A DNA stretch of 15,361 bases from Verrucomicrobia bacterium 12-59-8 (GTDB taxonomy: Bacteria; Verrucomicrobiota; Verrucomicrobiae; Verrucomicrobiales; Verrucomicrobiaceae). The notes under the pieces were generated by a model. It was given only the letters and a program-made list of their open reading frames with translations, had not been told where the DNA came from and searched no databases. The position numbers were made by a program, and so were the translations under genes. The stretch lies in assembly GCA_002279765.1 (NCBI GenBank), contig NCCR01000218.1, positions 1 through 15,361 of the forward strand, read 5' to 3'. Shown piece by piece: positions 1-6,394 of this stretch; within the stretch, counting starts at the first letter, position 1, and every line of letters begins with the position of its first letter.

Positions 1-702
1 CCCGGGCTCGCCCCCGATGGCAACTTTGTTCTCGGCGAATTCACCGTGCGCGCCGATCCGATGGACGCCAAGCGCAGCAAGCGCGGTGGCGAAGCGCAGG
101 TGCTGAAAAATCCGAAGGCGGACTTCGAGCAGGACAAGTTTGCCGTCACCGAGGCGCTCAAAAAGGGCAACCGTGACCGCGGCTGGGCTGTGAGCCCGCA
201 GGGTGGCTTCCGCCATGAGGCGACCTTTGAATTCACCAAGCCCATTGGGCATGAAGGTGGCTCGCAGTTCACCATCCAGATGACTTCCAACTTCCAGAAC
301 GGCAAATACAACCCCGGCCGCTTCCGCCTTTGGGTGACCACAAACCCCACCGTCCGTTTCGGCGTCCCTGCCGCTGTCGCCGCCGCGCTGAAGGCTGCCA
401 AGCGTACGCCTGAGCAAAATGCGCTGCTCACGCAGCACTTCCTCAATCAGTTCAAGGACTACCAGGCGCAGAAGAAGGTGCTCGCCACCGCCCGCAGGCC
501 GCTGCCGGTGGATGCGCAGCTCGTGGCGCTTGAAACCAAGCACACAGACAGTCAGAAGCCGATCAGTATTGATCCCAAGCTGGTGCAGCTCCGCCGTGAT
601 GCGGGCCTGAGCCAGACCCAACTCGGCAACAAGCGGCTGACGGCTGCGCAGGATCTGGCGTGGGCGCTGATCAATTCACCGGCGTTTTTGTTTAACCACT
701 AA
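1..702 (+). CDS. PSD1/DUF1553-family protein, C-terminal part (5' end outside window)
   Basis: The reading frame is open from the first base, so the gene begins upstream; 233 residues are visible. The first ~110 residues fit the beta-sandwich insert of large planctomycete/verrucomicrobial DUF1549-DUF1553 proteins: it opens with DGNFVLGEFTV and carries GWAVSPQGG and PGRFRLWVTTN further on. The end, DLAWALINSPAFLFNH, is the usual closing motif of DUF1553. Family members are secreted or periplasmic, often with an N-terminal cytochrome-c-like (PSD1) domain, and are commonly found near sulfatases or DUF1501 genes in polysaccharide-degradation loci; their reaction is not established. The cytochrome domain, if present, would lie outside the window. 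A GTG at 46 is an internal codon and not a start. A hairpin follows 11 bases after the stop. Family assignment is firm and function is not. Confidence 0.85.
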   Translation, partial: PGLAPDGNFVLGEFTVRADPMDAKRSKRGGEAQVLKNPKADFEQDKFAVTEALKKGNRDRGWAVSPQGGFRHEATFEFTKPIGHEGGSQFTIQMTSNFQNGKYNPGRFRLWVTTNPTVRFGVPAAVAAALKAAKRTPEQNALLTQHFLNQFKDYQAQKKVLATARRPLPVDAQLVALETKHTDSQKPISIDPKLVQLRRDAGLSQTQLGNKRLTAAQDLAWALINSPAFLFNH

Positions 703-713
703 GGCGTGAAGCA

Positions 714-736
714 GCCCAGTTGCGCCGCAACTGGGC
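714..736 (+). terminator. Perfect 10-bp hairpin after the PSD1 gene, probable terminator
   Basis: GCCCAGTTGC (714-723) pairs perfectly with GCAACTGGGC (727-736) around a 3-base loop, starting 11 bases after the stop codon. No run of T follows (the next bases are cggctcctgttcct), so it is not a textbook intrinsic terminator. It could act as a terminator-like or mRNA 3'-end-stabilising hairpin. Confidence 0.55.
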
Positions 737-802
737 CGGCTCCTGTTCCTCGGCCCATCGGGCATTGACTCCCGGCCTCCTGCATCGTAAACTTTTTCCA
801 AG

Positions 803-1581
803 GTGAGTTACGAAAAAAAACAGCTTCGAGTCTGCGAGACCCCGGCCACAACGCCGGGGGTTATTCGCTTGAAGCCTTCCATCACCGATTACGCGACCTT
901 TGCGCGCACCACGGCGAAGACGTTGGGTCTGACCGGGGCAGCCGCAGCCAAATCCAAGCCCAGCAGGCGCGTGCTCTCGCTGATGAACTTGGAATCCTGA
1001 AGTCGCTCGATTTCGACTGGCAGACTTTGCAAGATGAGGATGCTGAACTGCAATTCGGCACCGAGCACCTCGTTGAATTTGACACGGTATGTCATCGTGT
1101 CGGCAAAACGACCTTGCCACCCAAGTTCGGCCTTATTCCCGCCATCGTTTCGACGCCTCGGGCCAATCTCCGTGATGATCCGGAGATACCCGCTTTCAAA
1201 GAGCAGATCGAATTCATTCACGCGACACCGCTTGAATATCTGGAACGTTGGATAGCCGCGAACGAAGCCTTGTAGGATGACGTGGAGCTCACCTCGGTTG
1301 TCGGGTGGTCGGACGGCCGCATTTCTTTCTCGATCAGTCAGCCGCAGTATCATGGCGAACCGGCCTCGCATCGCGAGATCGAGGACTTTTTCATCAACGA
1401 CGGTTGGAACCGCATTCTGGATGACTCCGGACACCTGCTTTTTTACAACTACGCCTTTGAGGTTCTCGCCATCGACGCGCTGCCTCGAAACTGCTACATC
1501 AAGGATGGCAATCTGCTTCCGTTTGATGTGATTCTTTGCCATCCGAATGAAAGGCTGCAGGACTTTCTGAAGCTCTATTAA
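803..1581 (+). pseudogene. Broken polyvalent-protein-kinase-like gene (in-frame amber stop, no clear start)
   Basis: One frame is open from 769 to 1581 except for a TAG at 1273-1275, and homologous sequence runs through both sides of it. Upstream lie ADELGI, FGTEHLVEFD and HATPLEYLERWIAANEAL; downstream follow DDVELTSVVGW, ISQPQYHGEP, then AIDALPRNCY and GNLLPFDVILC. This order (GTEH loop, ATPLEYLER, residues after NALFGDD, then a D..N motif and an FDV motif) is that of the kinase-like domain known from polyvalent proteins of mobile elements. No ATG, GTG or TTG in this frame precedes position 1027. A GTG at 803 sits in the next frame and would join by a one-base slip in the A8 run at 813-820. 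A GC hairpin (CCCCGGC/GCCGGGG, 840-859) lies near the 5' end. The bounds at the 5' end are uncertain. It is most likely a decaying gene; a sequencing error is the alternative. Confidence 0.6.
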
Positions 1582-1583
1582 TC

Positions 1584-2249
1584 ATGCCTGTCGCACCCCA
1601 ATCAACCGCCACCGTCGTGCTCATCCACGGACTCGGGCGCACGCGTCGCAGCATGTGGGTGGTGGGGCTGTGGTTGAAATTTTGTGGGTATCGGGTGAAG
1701 AGCATTGGCTATCCATCGCACCGGGTTTCGATTGCGGATGCGGTTGGGAAGCATCTCAATCCGGCGTTGGCACGGCTGGCGATTCCAGAGGGCACGCAGG
1801 TGCATTTCGTGACGCATTCGCTGGGTGGCATTGTGTTTCGTGCGTGGGCGGCGCAGCGTGATCCGGCGTTTCCGCTGGGGCGTGCGGTGCTGCTGGCGCC
1901 ACCGAATCAGGGCAGCCAGATCATTGATGAACTGGGCCAGTGGCGCTGGGTGCGCTGGCTGCTGGGGCCGGTGTCAGCGGAGCTCGGCACGGATGCCGCC
2001 AGCACACCAAACATGCTTGGGCCGTTACCGCCTGAGACGGGGGTCATCATGGGAAACAAAGACACGCTGCCGGTTTTTCGGCGTTTGCTGGGCGCGGAAT
2101 CCGATGGTGTCGTCACTATTGCCAGTTCGCATGGGGAAGGGGAGGCTGACTTCACGCTGCTGCCGACGAATCATGCCACCATCATTTTACAGCCTGCGGT
2201 TTTTCGGGCAGTGCATCGGTTTTTGAAGACGGGGAGCTTCACCGAGTGA
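1584..2249 (+). CDS. Alpha/beta hydrolase, lipase/esterase-like
   Basis: This 221-residue protein has the alpha/beta-hydrolase core. VVLIHGLG (residues 11-18) forms the first strand and oxyanion turn, and THSLGG (77-82) is the nucleophile elbow with Ser79. Asp174 (in ESDGVV) and His197 (in PTNHATI) are in the right places to complete the triad. APPNQGS (105-111) is the loop common to EstA/LipA-type lipases and PGAP1-like hydrolases, which cleave ester bonds of lipids or short-chain esters. No signal peptide is evident, since the chain starts directly at the first strand; this suggests a cytoplasmic enzyme. The ATG lies two bases after the stop of the broken kinase-like gene, without a clear ribosome site, so it may once have been translated by coupling to that gene. 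The substrate cannot be told from sequence. Confidence 0.85.
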   Translation: MPVAPQSTATVVLIHGLGRTRRSMWVVGLWLKFCGYRVKSIGYPSHRVSIADAVGKHLNPALARLAIPEGTQVHFVTHSLGGIVFRAWAAQRDPAFPLGRAVLLAPPNQGSQIIDELGQWRWVRWLLGPVSAELGTDAASTPNMLGPLPPETGVIMGNKDTLPVFRRLLGAESDGVVTIASSHGEGEADFTLLPTNHATIILQPAVFRAVHRFLKTGSFTE

Positions 2250-2263
2250 AGGCGGTCTTCAAA

Positions 2264-2278
2264 CCAGTAACGAACTGG
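2264..2278. repeat. Short inverted repeat between the hydrolase gene and trpD
   Basis: CCAGT and ACTGG form a perfect 5-bp dyad around five bases (aacga), 14 bases after the hydrolase stop codon. No T run follows. It may be a minor hairpin in the 3' untranslated region; its significance is weak on its own. Confidence 0.3.
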
Positions 2279-2351
2279 CTTGTACCGTGTGGTGGCGGGG
2301 AAGCGGGGACGATATCCCAGCCGACGCCTTTGGGCTAAATCGTTGCAGATC

Positions 2352-2371
2352 GCAATCACTCAAGTGGTTGC
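2352..2371. repeat. 20-bp near-palindrome / hairpin upstream of trpD
   Basis: GCAATCACT and AGTGGTTGC are reverse complements except for one position that is a G-U pair in RNA. As RNA it would fold as an 8-bp stem with a UCAA loop. It ends 31 bases before the trpD start. It could be an operator or a leader hairpin. No T run, leader peptide or tryptophan codon cluster is visible, so classical attenuation is not supported. Confidence 0.4.
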
Positions 2372-2402
2372 CAAAAACCAGGGACTCGGGCAGACTTCGC
2401 GC

Positions 2403-3440
2403 ATGGATACTCTTACCGCCTCACTCAAAGCAGGAACGCACCTCGACGACGCACAGATCGAGGAGGCGGCTGCGCAGTTGGTGGATGCGGCGGTGACGGC
2501 GGCGGCGAAGGCGAATTTTCTGCGGGCGCTGGCGCAGAAGGGCGAGACGCCGGCGGAGATCGCGATGTTTGTGAAGGAGTTTTTGAAGCTGGCGGTCGAT
2601 CCGGGGATTGACCGTGCGAAGCTGCCGGGACCGATGCTGGATGTGGTGGGCACGGGCGGGGATCAGCTGCACTTGTTCAATGTGTCGAGCACGGCGATGT
2701 TTATTCTCGCGGCAGGCGGTGTGTGCGTGACGAAGCATGGCAACCGTGGCATCACCTCGAAGGCGGGTGGTGCGGATGTGCTGGAGGCGCTGGGGATCAA
2801 GATCGATTTGCCGAAGGAGAAGGTTGTGGCGGGCATTGAGAGCATCGGGCTGGGGTTCTTTTTTGCGCCGCTGTATCACCCGACGTTCAAGGCGGTGGCG
2901 GAGGCGCGTAAGATGCTCGCGGCAGAGGGGCAGCGCTCGATTTTCAATGTGCTGGGGCCGCTGCTCAATCCGGGGCGGCCGGACTATCAGCTCATCGGGG
3001 TCTTTGATCCGAAGCTGACGCGGGCGTTTGGCGAGATTTTGGTCCAGCTCGGCCGCAAAGGCGCGTGGGTGGTGCATGGCACTGCGGCTGACGGGCAGGG
3101 GATGGATGAGCTGTCCACGCTGGGCGTGAACGAGGTGTGTCAGATCGCAGAGGGGAAACTGAGCGAGACGAAGGTCGATCCCAAGTCGCTGGGCTTTGGC
3201 AAAGCGACGCTTGAAGAGCTGGTGGGAGGGGATGCGACGGAGAACGCGGCGATTCTCGAGGGTGTGCTGGCGGGAACGATCAAGGGGGCGAAGCGGGACA
3301 TCGCGGTGCTGAATGCGGCGGCGGGATTTGTGATCACCGGGACGTCCGCTGATCTGGCTGCGGGCAGGGATTTGGCGGAGGAGCTGCTCAATCGTGGCGC
3401 GGCGCATGCGAAGCTGCGGGCGATGCAGGACTTGATTTAG
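2403..3440 (+). CDS. trpD: Anthranilate phosphoribosyltransferase
   Basis: TrpD transfers the phosphoribosyl group of PRPP to anthranilate, the second step of tryptophan synthesis from chorismate, in the cytoplasm. The 345-residue length is normal for the family. A helical N-terminal domain (about 1-75) precedes the class-III phosphoribosyltransferase core. The diagnostic motifs are present: VVGTGGD (81-87, PRPP pyrophosphate loop), FNVSST (92-97), KHGNRG (111-116) and RSIFNVLGPLLNP. The ATG at 2403 is chosen because family homology begins there. The frame stays open to a TTG at 2280, but that extension is Arg/Lys-rich, unlike the family, and spans the upstream dyad. No other trp gene lies in the window, so this trpD appears detached from a trp operon. 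A related thymidine/pyrimidine phosphorylase is much less likely given the RSIFNVLGPLLNP motif. Confidence 0.95.
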   Translation: MDTLTASLKAGTHLDDAQIEEAAAQLVDAAVTAAAKANFLRALAQKGETPAEIAMFVKEFLKLAVDPGIDRAKLPGPMLDVVGTGGDQLHLFNVSSTAMFILAAGGVCVTKHGNRGITSKAGGADVLEALGIKIDLPKEKVVAGIESIGLGFFFAPLYHPTFKAVAEARKMLAAEGQRSIFNVLGPLLNPGRPDYQLIGVFDPKLTRAFGEILVQLGRKGAWVVHGTAADGQGMDELSTLGVNEVCQIAEGKLSETKVDPKSLGFGKATLEELVGGDATENAAILEGVLAGTIKGAKRDIAVLNAAAGFVITGTSADLAAGRDLAEELLNRGAAHAKLRAMQDLI

Positions 3441-3454
3441 GCTTATTTTCTCGC

Positions 3455-3482
3455 AAGACAGCCGGGTGGAAGATGTTAAGAT
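3455..3482 (+). promoter_or_regulatory. Weak candidate promoter for the CvpA-like gene
   Basis: AAGACA (3455-3460) and TAAGAT (3477-3482) are separated by 16 bases in the short gap after trpD. Each box matches the sigma-70 consensus at four of six positions. The following gene starts 26 bases downstream without a visible ribosome-binding sequence. The call rests on this spacing alone and is tentative. Confidence 0.25.
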
Positions 3483-3508
3483 GTCCTTAGTATTTCTTTT
3501 TCTCGCTT

Positions 3509-4399
3509 ATGCCTCACCCCAGCGAAGTGCTTCAATATGCCCAGAAGGTGCCGCACACCATGTGGGCCACCATCGCGATCGTGGGGTTCTTTGCGTTCGC
3601 GGCGGGGCTGGCGTTTGCGAAGGGGGTGGTGCAGCAGATCATCAATGTGGTGACGCTGGCGCTGTGCGCGGCGGCGGCGTGGTATGTATTCATGCACCGG
3701 GTGGTGATTTTTGGCGCGGCGGGGATGCACATCACGACGAACCGGATGATCATTGCGTCGGTGATTGCGGCGGGGATCATGTTCGCCGTGTGCAAGGTGG
3801 GGAAGTATTTTCTGGTGGCCTTTGGCCTGATGCGACTGCTGGGCGGGCTGACAGGGTGGAAGGGACTGCTCGTGAGCTTCCTTCCTTCCGGCGCGCTGAT
3901 GTGGATGGGCAGCGTGGCGCTGCGCATCGTGGGGAGTCTCTATGGCATGGAGAATGCCTCGGAGATCGTCAAAAAGGGCGGGTCGATCGAGAGCCAGGCG
4001 AAGTCCATTTTTTACAGCCTGAGCCAGAAGATCGACAACAGCCCCATCGGCGGACTGGTGAAAAAGCTGGACCCGTATGACATCAAGCCGACGGCGAATC
4101 TGGCACGACTGCTGATTCTGTGGCCGGAGGGGACGATGTGGCAGCGGCTGGCAATGCAAAGCCCTGCCACGGCCAATGCGCTGAATCATCCGCTGATCGC
4201 CCAGCTCGGCTACGATCCGGAAGTGCGCAAGGCCATCGACAACAAGGACTTCGCGGGGCTAATGCAGTTGCCCAAGGTCGAGAAAGTGGCGAATCACCCC
4301 GACTTGCAGCCCGTCCTCGGCGGCATGCAATTGGAGATGGCGATGGACTCCGTGGTGTACAAGCAGCCGCCGCTGCCGCAGCCGGTGACGAGGTATTGA
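3509..4399 (+). CDS. CvpA-like inner-membrane protein with a soluble C-terminal region
   Basis: This is a 296-residue protein. Four hydrophobic segments occupy the first half, at about residues 19-37, 44-62, 80-107 and 117-140. The spacing, the GLAFAKGVVQQIINVVTLAL stretch between helices 1 and 2 and the small-residue-rich fourth helix resemble the CvpA family, whose members affect colicin V secretion, envelope integrity or biofilm formation. The assignment is a resemblance in topology and pattern, not a firm match. After residue ~150 the protein is soluble and contains HPLIAQLGYDPEVRKAI and MQLPKVEKVANHPDLQPVL, which look like helical repeats. These resemble the soluble tails of other verrucomicrobial CvpA-like proteins. 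It starts 68 bases after trpD and ends 6 bases before the convergent small gene. The function is unknown. Confidence 0.75.
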   Translation: MPHPSEVLQYAQKVPHTMWATIAIVGFFAFAAGLAFAKGVVQQIINVVTLALCAAAAWYVFMHRVVIFGAAGMHITTNRMIIASVIAAGIMFAVCKVGKYFLVAFGLMRLLGGLTGWKGLLVSFLPSGALMWMGSVALRIVGSLYGMENASEIVKKGGSIESQAKSIFYSLSQKIDNSPIGGLVKKLDPYDIKPTANLARLLILWPEGTMWQRLAMQSPATANALNHPLIAQLGYDPEVRKAIDNKDFAGLMQLPKVEKVANHPDLQPVLGGMQLEMAMDSVVYKQPPLPQPVTRY

Positions 4400-4405
4400 G
4401 GTGGA

Positions 4406-4579
4406 TCAGGCGAAGAGGTTTTCGTCCAAGGGTTCGCCGATGCCTTCGCCCAAGGCCGCTTTCATGAAGGCCTCCAGTTTGGGTCGTGGCCGTGGATCCG
4501 CGATGATGCGTTCCCATGCCGCATCACCATCCTCCTCAGTGGTGAAGCTGGCGAGATTATCCGAGACTATGGCAGGCAT
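4406..4579 (-). CDS. Small protein of unknown function (57 residues)
   Basis: The minus-strand ATG at 4579 opens a 57-residue acidic protein containing DNLASFTTEEDGDAAWERII, then DPRPRPKLEAFMKAAL and a PLDENLFA terminus. It is not a shadow: the plus strand here holds no gene, and the composition (balanced charged residues, few Arg/Ser/Pro runs) is that of a folded protein. The frame stays open upstream on the minus strand into the gatB region, but that part is the Arg/His-rich antisense of gatB. The D-x-RPxPKLEAF...PLD pattern recalls the C-terminal halves of small antitoxins (toxin-neutralising parts), yet no toxin gene adjoins it. That comparison is only a hypothesis. No good ribosome-binding sequence is seen; an AAGAGG lies about 13 bases upstream of the ATG. 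Confidence 0.5.
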   Translation of the reverse strand: MPAIVSDNLASFTTEEDGDAAWERIIADPRPRPKLEAFMKAALGEGIGEPLDENLFA

Positions 4580-4717
4580 GTGAGGAAAATAACCTCTTGC
4601 CGCGTGGGGTCCAACCGGTTCCTGCATAGGCTGTGTGAACCCAAAAAAACCGGCAACGGCACGTTGCTCCGGGCGTGGCTCTCGCTTTGATCTTCCGGCA
4701 CTCGTTCTTTTTTTCGC

Positions 4718-6184
4718 ATGCCCAAATACATCCTCACCATCGGTCTTGAAGTTCACGCGCAGCTCACGACGCGCAGCAAGATGTTCTGCGCCTGTCCGGT
4801 GGAGTATGGGGCGGAGCCGAATACGCACACCTGCCCAACATGCCTGGGACTGCCGGGGGCGCTGCCGGTGCTGAATCAGGCGGCGATTGAGAAGACGATT
4901 CTGACCGGGCTGATGCTGGGCTGCGAGACACCGCCGGTGGTGAACTGGGACCGCAAAAACTATTTCTACCCGGACATGCCGAAGAACTACCAGATCACGC
5001 AGATGCCCTTCCCGCTCTGCCTGGGTGGTGGTGTGCCGCTGTATGATCTGGCGTATCCGAAGGATGCGCAGAAGAGCATCGCGAATCCGGGCAAGGTGGT
5101 GAAGCTCACGCGCATTCACTTGGAGGAGGATGTGGGCAAGTCCACGCATTATGACAAGTTCAGCACGCTGGATTTCAATCGTGCGGGCACGCCGCTGATG
5201 GAGATCGTGAGCGAGCCGGACATCGACAGCGCGGAGGAGGCCTTCGCGTATCTGACGAGTTTGCGGCAGATCTTGATTTATGGTGGCGTCAGTGATGCCG
5301 ACATGGAGAAGGGCAACCTGCGCTGTGACGTGAACATTTCCCTGAGACCTGAAGGGCAGAAGGAGCTGGGCACCAAGATCGAGCTGAAGAACATCAACTC
5401 GATGTCAGCTATTCGGCGGGCGATCAAGTTTGAGGCTGAGCGTCAGGCCGACTGCCTGGACCGGGGTGAAAAGCTGGTGCAAAGCACGCTGCGTTGGGAC
5501 GATGATCGCGGTGAGACAACACTGATGCGGTCGAAGGAAGACGCGCACGACTACCGCTACTTCCCCGATCCTGATTTGCTGCCGGTGCGCACGGCGGATC
5601 TCGTGGCGAAGATGCGGTCGCAGGTGCCGGAACTGCCGCATGAAAAACGGGCGCGGTTTGAAAAGGACTACGGCTGCAGTGCCTATGATGCCGGCGTGCT
5701 CGCGAGTGAAAAGGAGCTCGCCGCCTGGTATGAGGCTGCGGTGGCTGCTGACACGAAGGTGCCGGCGAAGAAGATCGCGAACTGGGTGATCAATGATCTG
5801 CTTGGCGCGCTCAATGACCGCTCGCTCACGCTGGCGGACTGCTCGGTGAAGCCGGAGGCGCTGAGTGCGCTGGTGGCCACGATTGAAGCGGGTAAGATCT
5901 CCAACAATCAGGCCAAGGAGGTTTTCGTTGAGATGTTCGAGACCGGCAAACCCGCAGCCGAGATCATCAAGGCCAAAGGGTTTGAACAGGTGAGTGATAC
6001 GGGAGCGCTGGAGGCCATCGTGGAGCAGATCCTTGCCGCCAATCCCGACAAAGTCGCCGAAGTGCAGGCTGGGAACGAGAAGGCCATGAACTGGTTTACT
6101 GGGCAGGCCATGAAGGCGAGCCAAGGGAAGGCGAATCCGAAGATGGTGACGGAAATTGTGAGGAAGAAGGTGCTGGGCGGTTGA
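4718..6184 (+). CDS. gatB: Aspartyl/glutamyl-tRNA(Asn/Gln) amidotransferase subunit B
   Basis: GatB is the tRNA-binding kinase subunit of GatCAB. It activates the Glu or Asp misacylated on tRNA(Gln) or tRNA(Asn) with ATP so that ammonia from GatA can amidate it. The 488-residue length is normal. The GatB catalytic domain begins at once with IGLEVHAQL (8-16), whose Glu11 and His13 are Mg-site residues. It continues with the zinc cysteines C24, C26, C39 and C42, and with YFYPDMPKNYQITQ (82-95). DFNRAGTPLMEIVSEPD follows further in, and the YqeY-like helical tail (about 340-488) ends in NPKMVTEIVRKKVLG. gatA and gatC are not in the window, so the subunits are dispersed. The upstream gap (4580-4717) contains a possible TTGCTC -35 at 4664 but no convincing -10 box. 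Confidence 0.97.
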   Translation: MPKYILTIGLEVHAQLTTRSKMFCACPVEYGAEPNTHTCPTCLGLPGALPVLNQAAIEKTILTGLMLGCETPPVVNWDRKNYFYPDMPKNYQITQMPFPLCLGGGVPLYDLAYPKDAQKSIANPGKVVKLTRIHLEEDVGKSTHYDKFSTLDFNRAGTPLMEIVSEPDIDSAEEAFAYLTSLRQILIYGGVSDADMEKGNLRCDVNISLRPEGQKELGTKIELKNINSMSAIRRAIKFEAERQADCLDRGEKLVQSTLRWDDDRGETTLMRSKEDAHDYRYFPDPDLLPVRTADLVAKMRSQVPELPHEKRARFEKDYGCSAYDAGVLASEKELAAWYEAAVAADTKVPAKKIANWVINDLLGALNDRSLTLADCSVKPEALSALVATIEAGKISNNQAKEVFVEMFETGKPAAEIIKAKGFEQVSDTGALEAIVEQILAANPDKVAEVQAGNEKAMNWFTGQAMKASQGKANPKMVTEIVRKKVLGG

Positions 6185-6244
6185 GTTTACAGTTGTTGAC
6201 GATGGTTGAGGGTTGTTGGCAGTGGTTTCCCGGGCCGGTGGAGC

Positions 6245-6260
6245 CGTCTAGACGTGTACA
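6245..6260. repeat. Two abutting palindromes upstream of the pseudouridine synthase gene
   Basis: CGTCTAGACG (6245-6254) is a perfect 10-bp palindrome and is directly followed by TGTACA (6255-6260), a perfect 6-bp one. The pair ends 6 bases before the candidate -35 box. It is positioned like an operator, but no regulator family is recognised from it. Confidence 0.35.
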
Positions 6261-6266
6261 AACCCC

Positions 6267-6294
6267 TTGCACCCCGGGTTCGGGCTGCTATCCT
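6267..6294 (+). promoter_or_regulatory. Candidate promoter for the pseudouridine synthase gene
   Basis: TTGCAC (6267-6272) and TATCCT (6289-6294) are 16 bases apart. They match the sigma-70 boxes at four and four of six positions respectively, in the gap between gatB and the synthase gene. The arrangement parallels the nuoG upstream region (TTGCCC, 16 bases, GATAAT), which adds some support. Confidence 0.4.
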
Positions 6295-6394
6295 TCGCGC
6301 CCTTTTTCACCCCCAGACCCTTTAGAATCATGTCCCAGCATAGCAGCCTCAAGACTTCCGGCTCCGTCGGCACCAAGCGCAGGGCTTTCCTCCT

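Noticed and set aside
1273..1275. Amber codon read through as a sense codon
   Set aside because: No recoding signal is visible, no other gene in the window uses an internal TAG, and the same gene also lacks a good start, which points to decay.
2352..2371. Tryptophan attenuator or T-box leader for trpD
   Set aside because: There is no leader peptide with Trp codons, no T-box consensus and no terminator T run; only a simple dyad is present.
2280..2402. TTG-initiated N-terminal extension of trpD
   Set aside because: The added 41 residues are basic and unlike TrpD N-termini. They also cover the dyad at 2352-2371, and the ATG at 2403 matches where family sequence begins.
2421..3407. 328-codon open frame on the minus strand across trpD
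   Set aside because: It is Arg/His/Leu-rich, as expected for the antisense of a GC-rich gene, and trpD on the plus strand carries all family motifs.
5405..6124. 239-codon open frame on the minus strand across gatB
   Set aside because: It is Arg/His/Leu-rich shadow coding opposite a fully conserved gatB.
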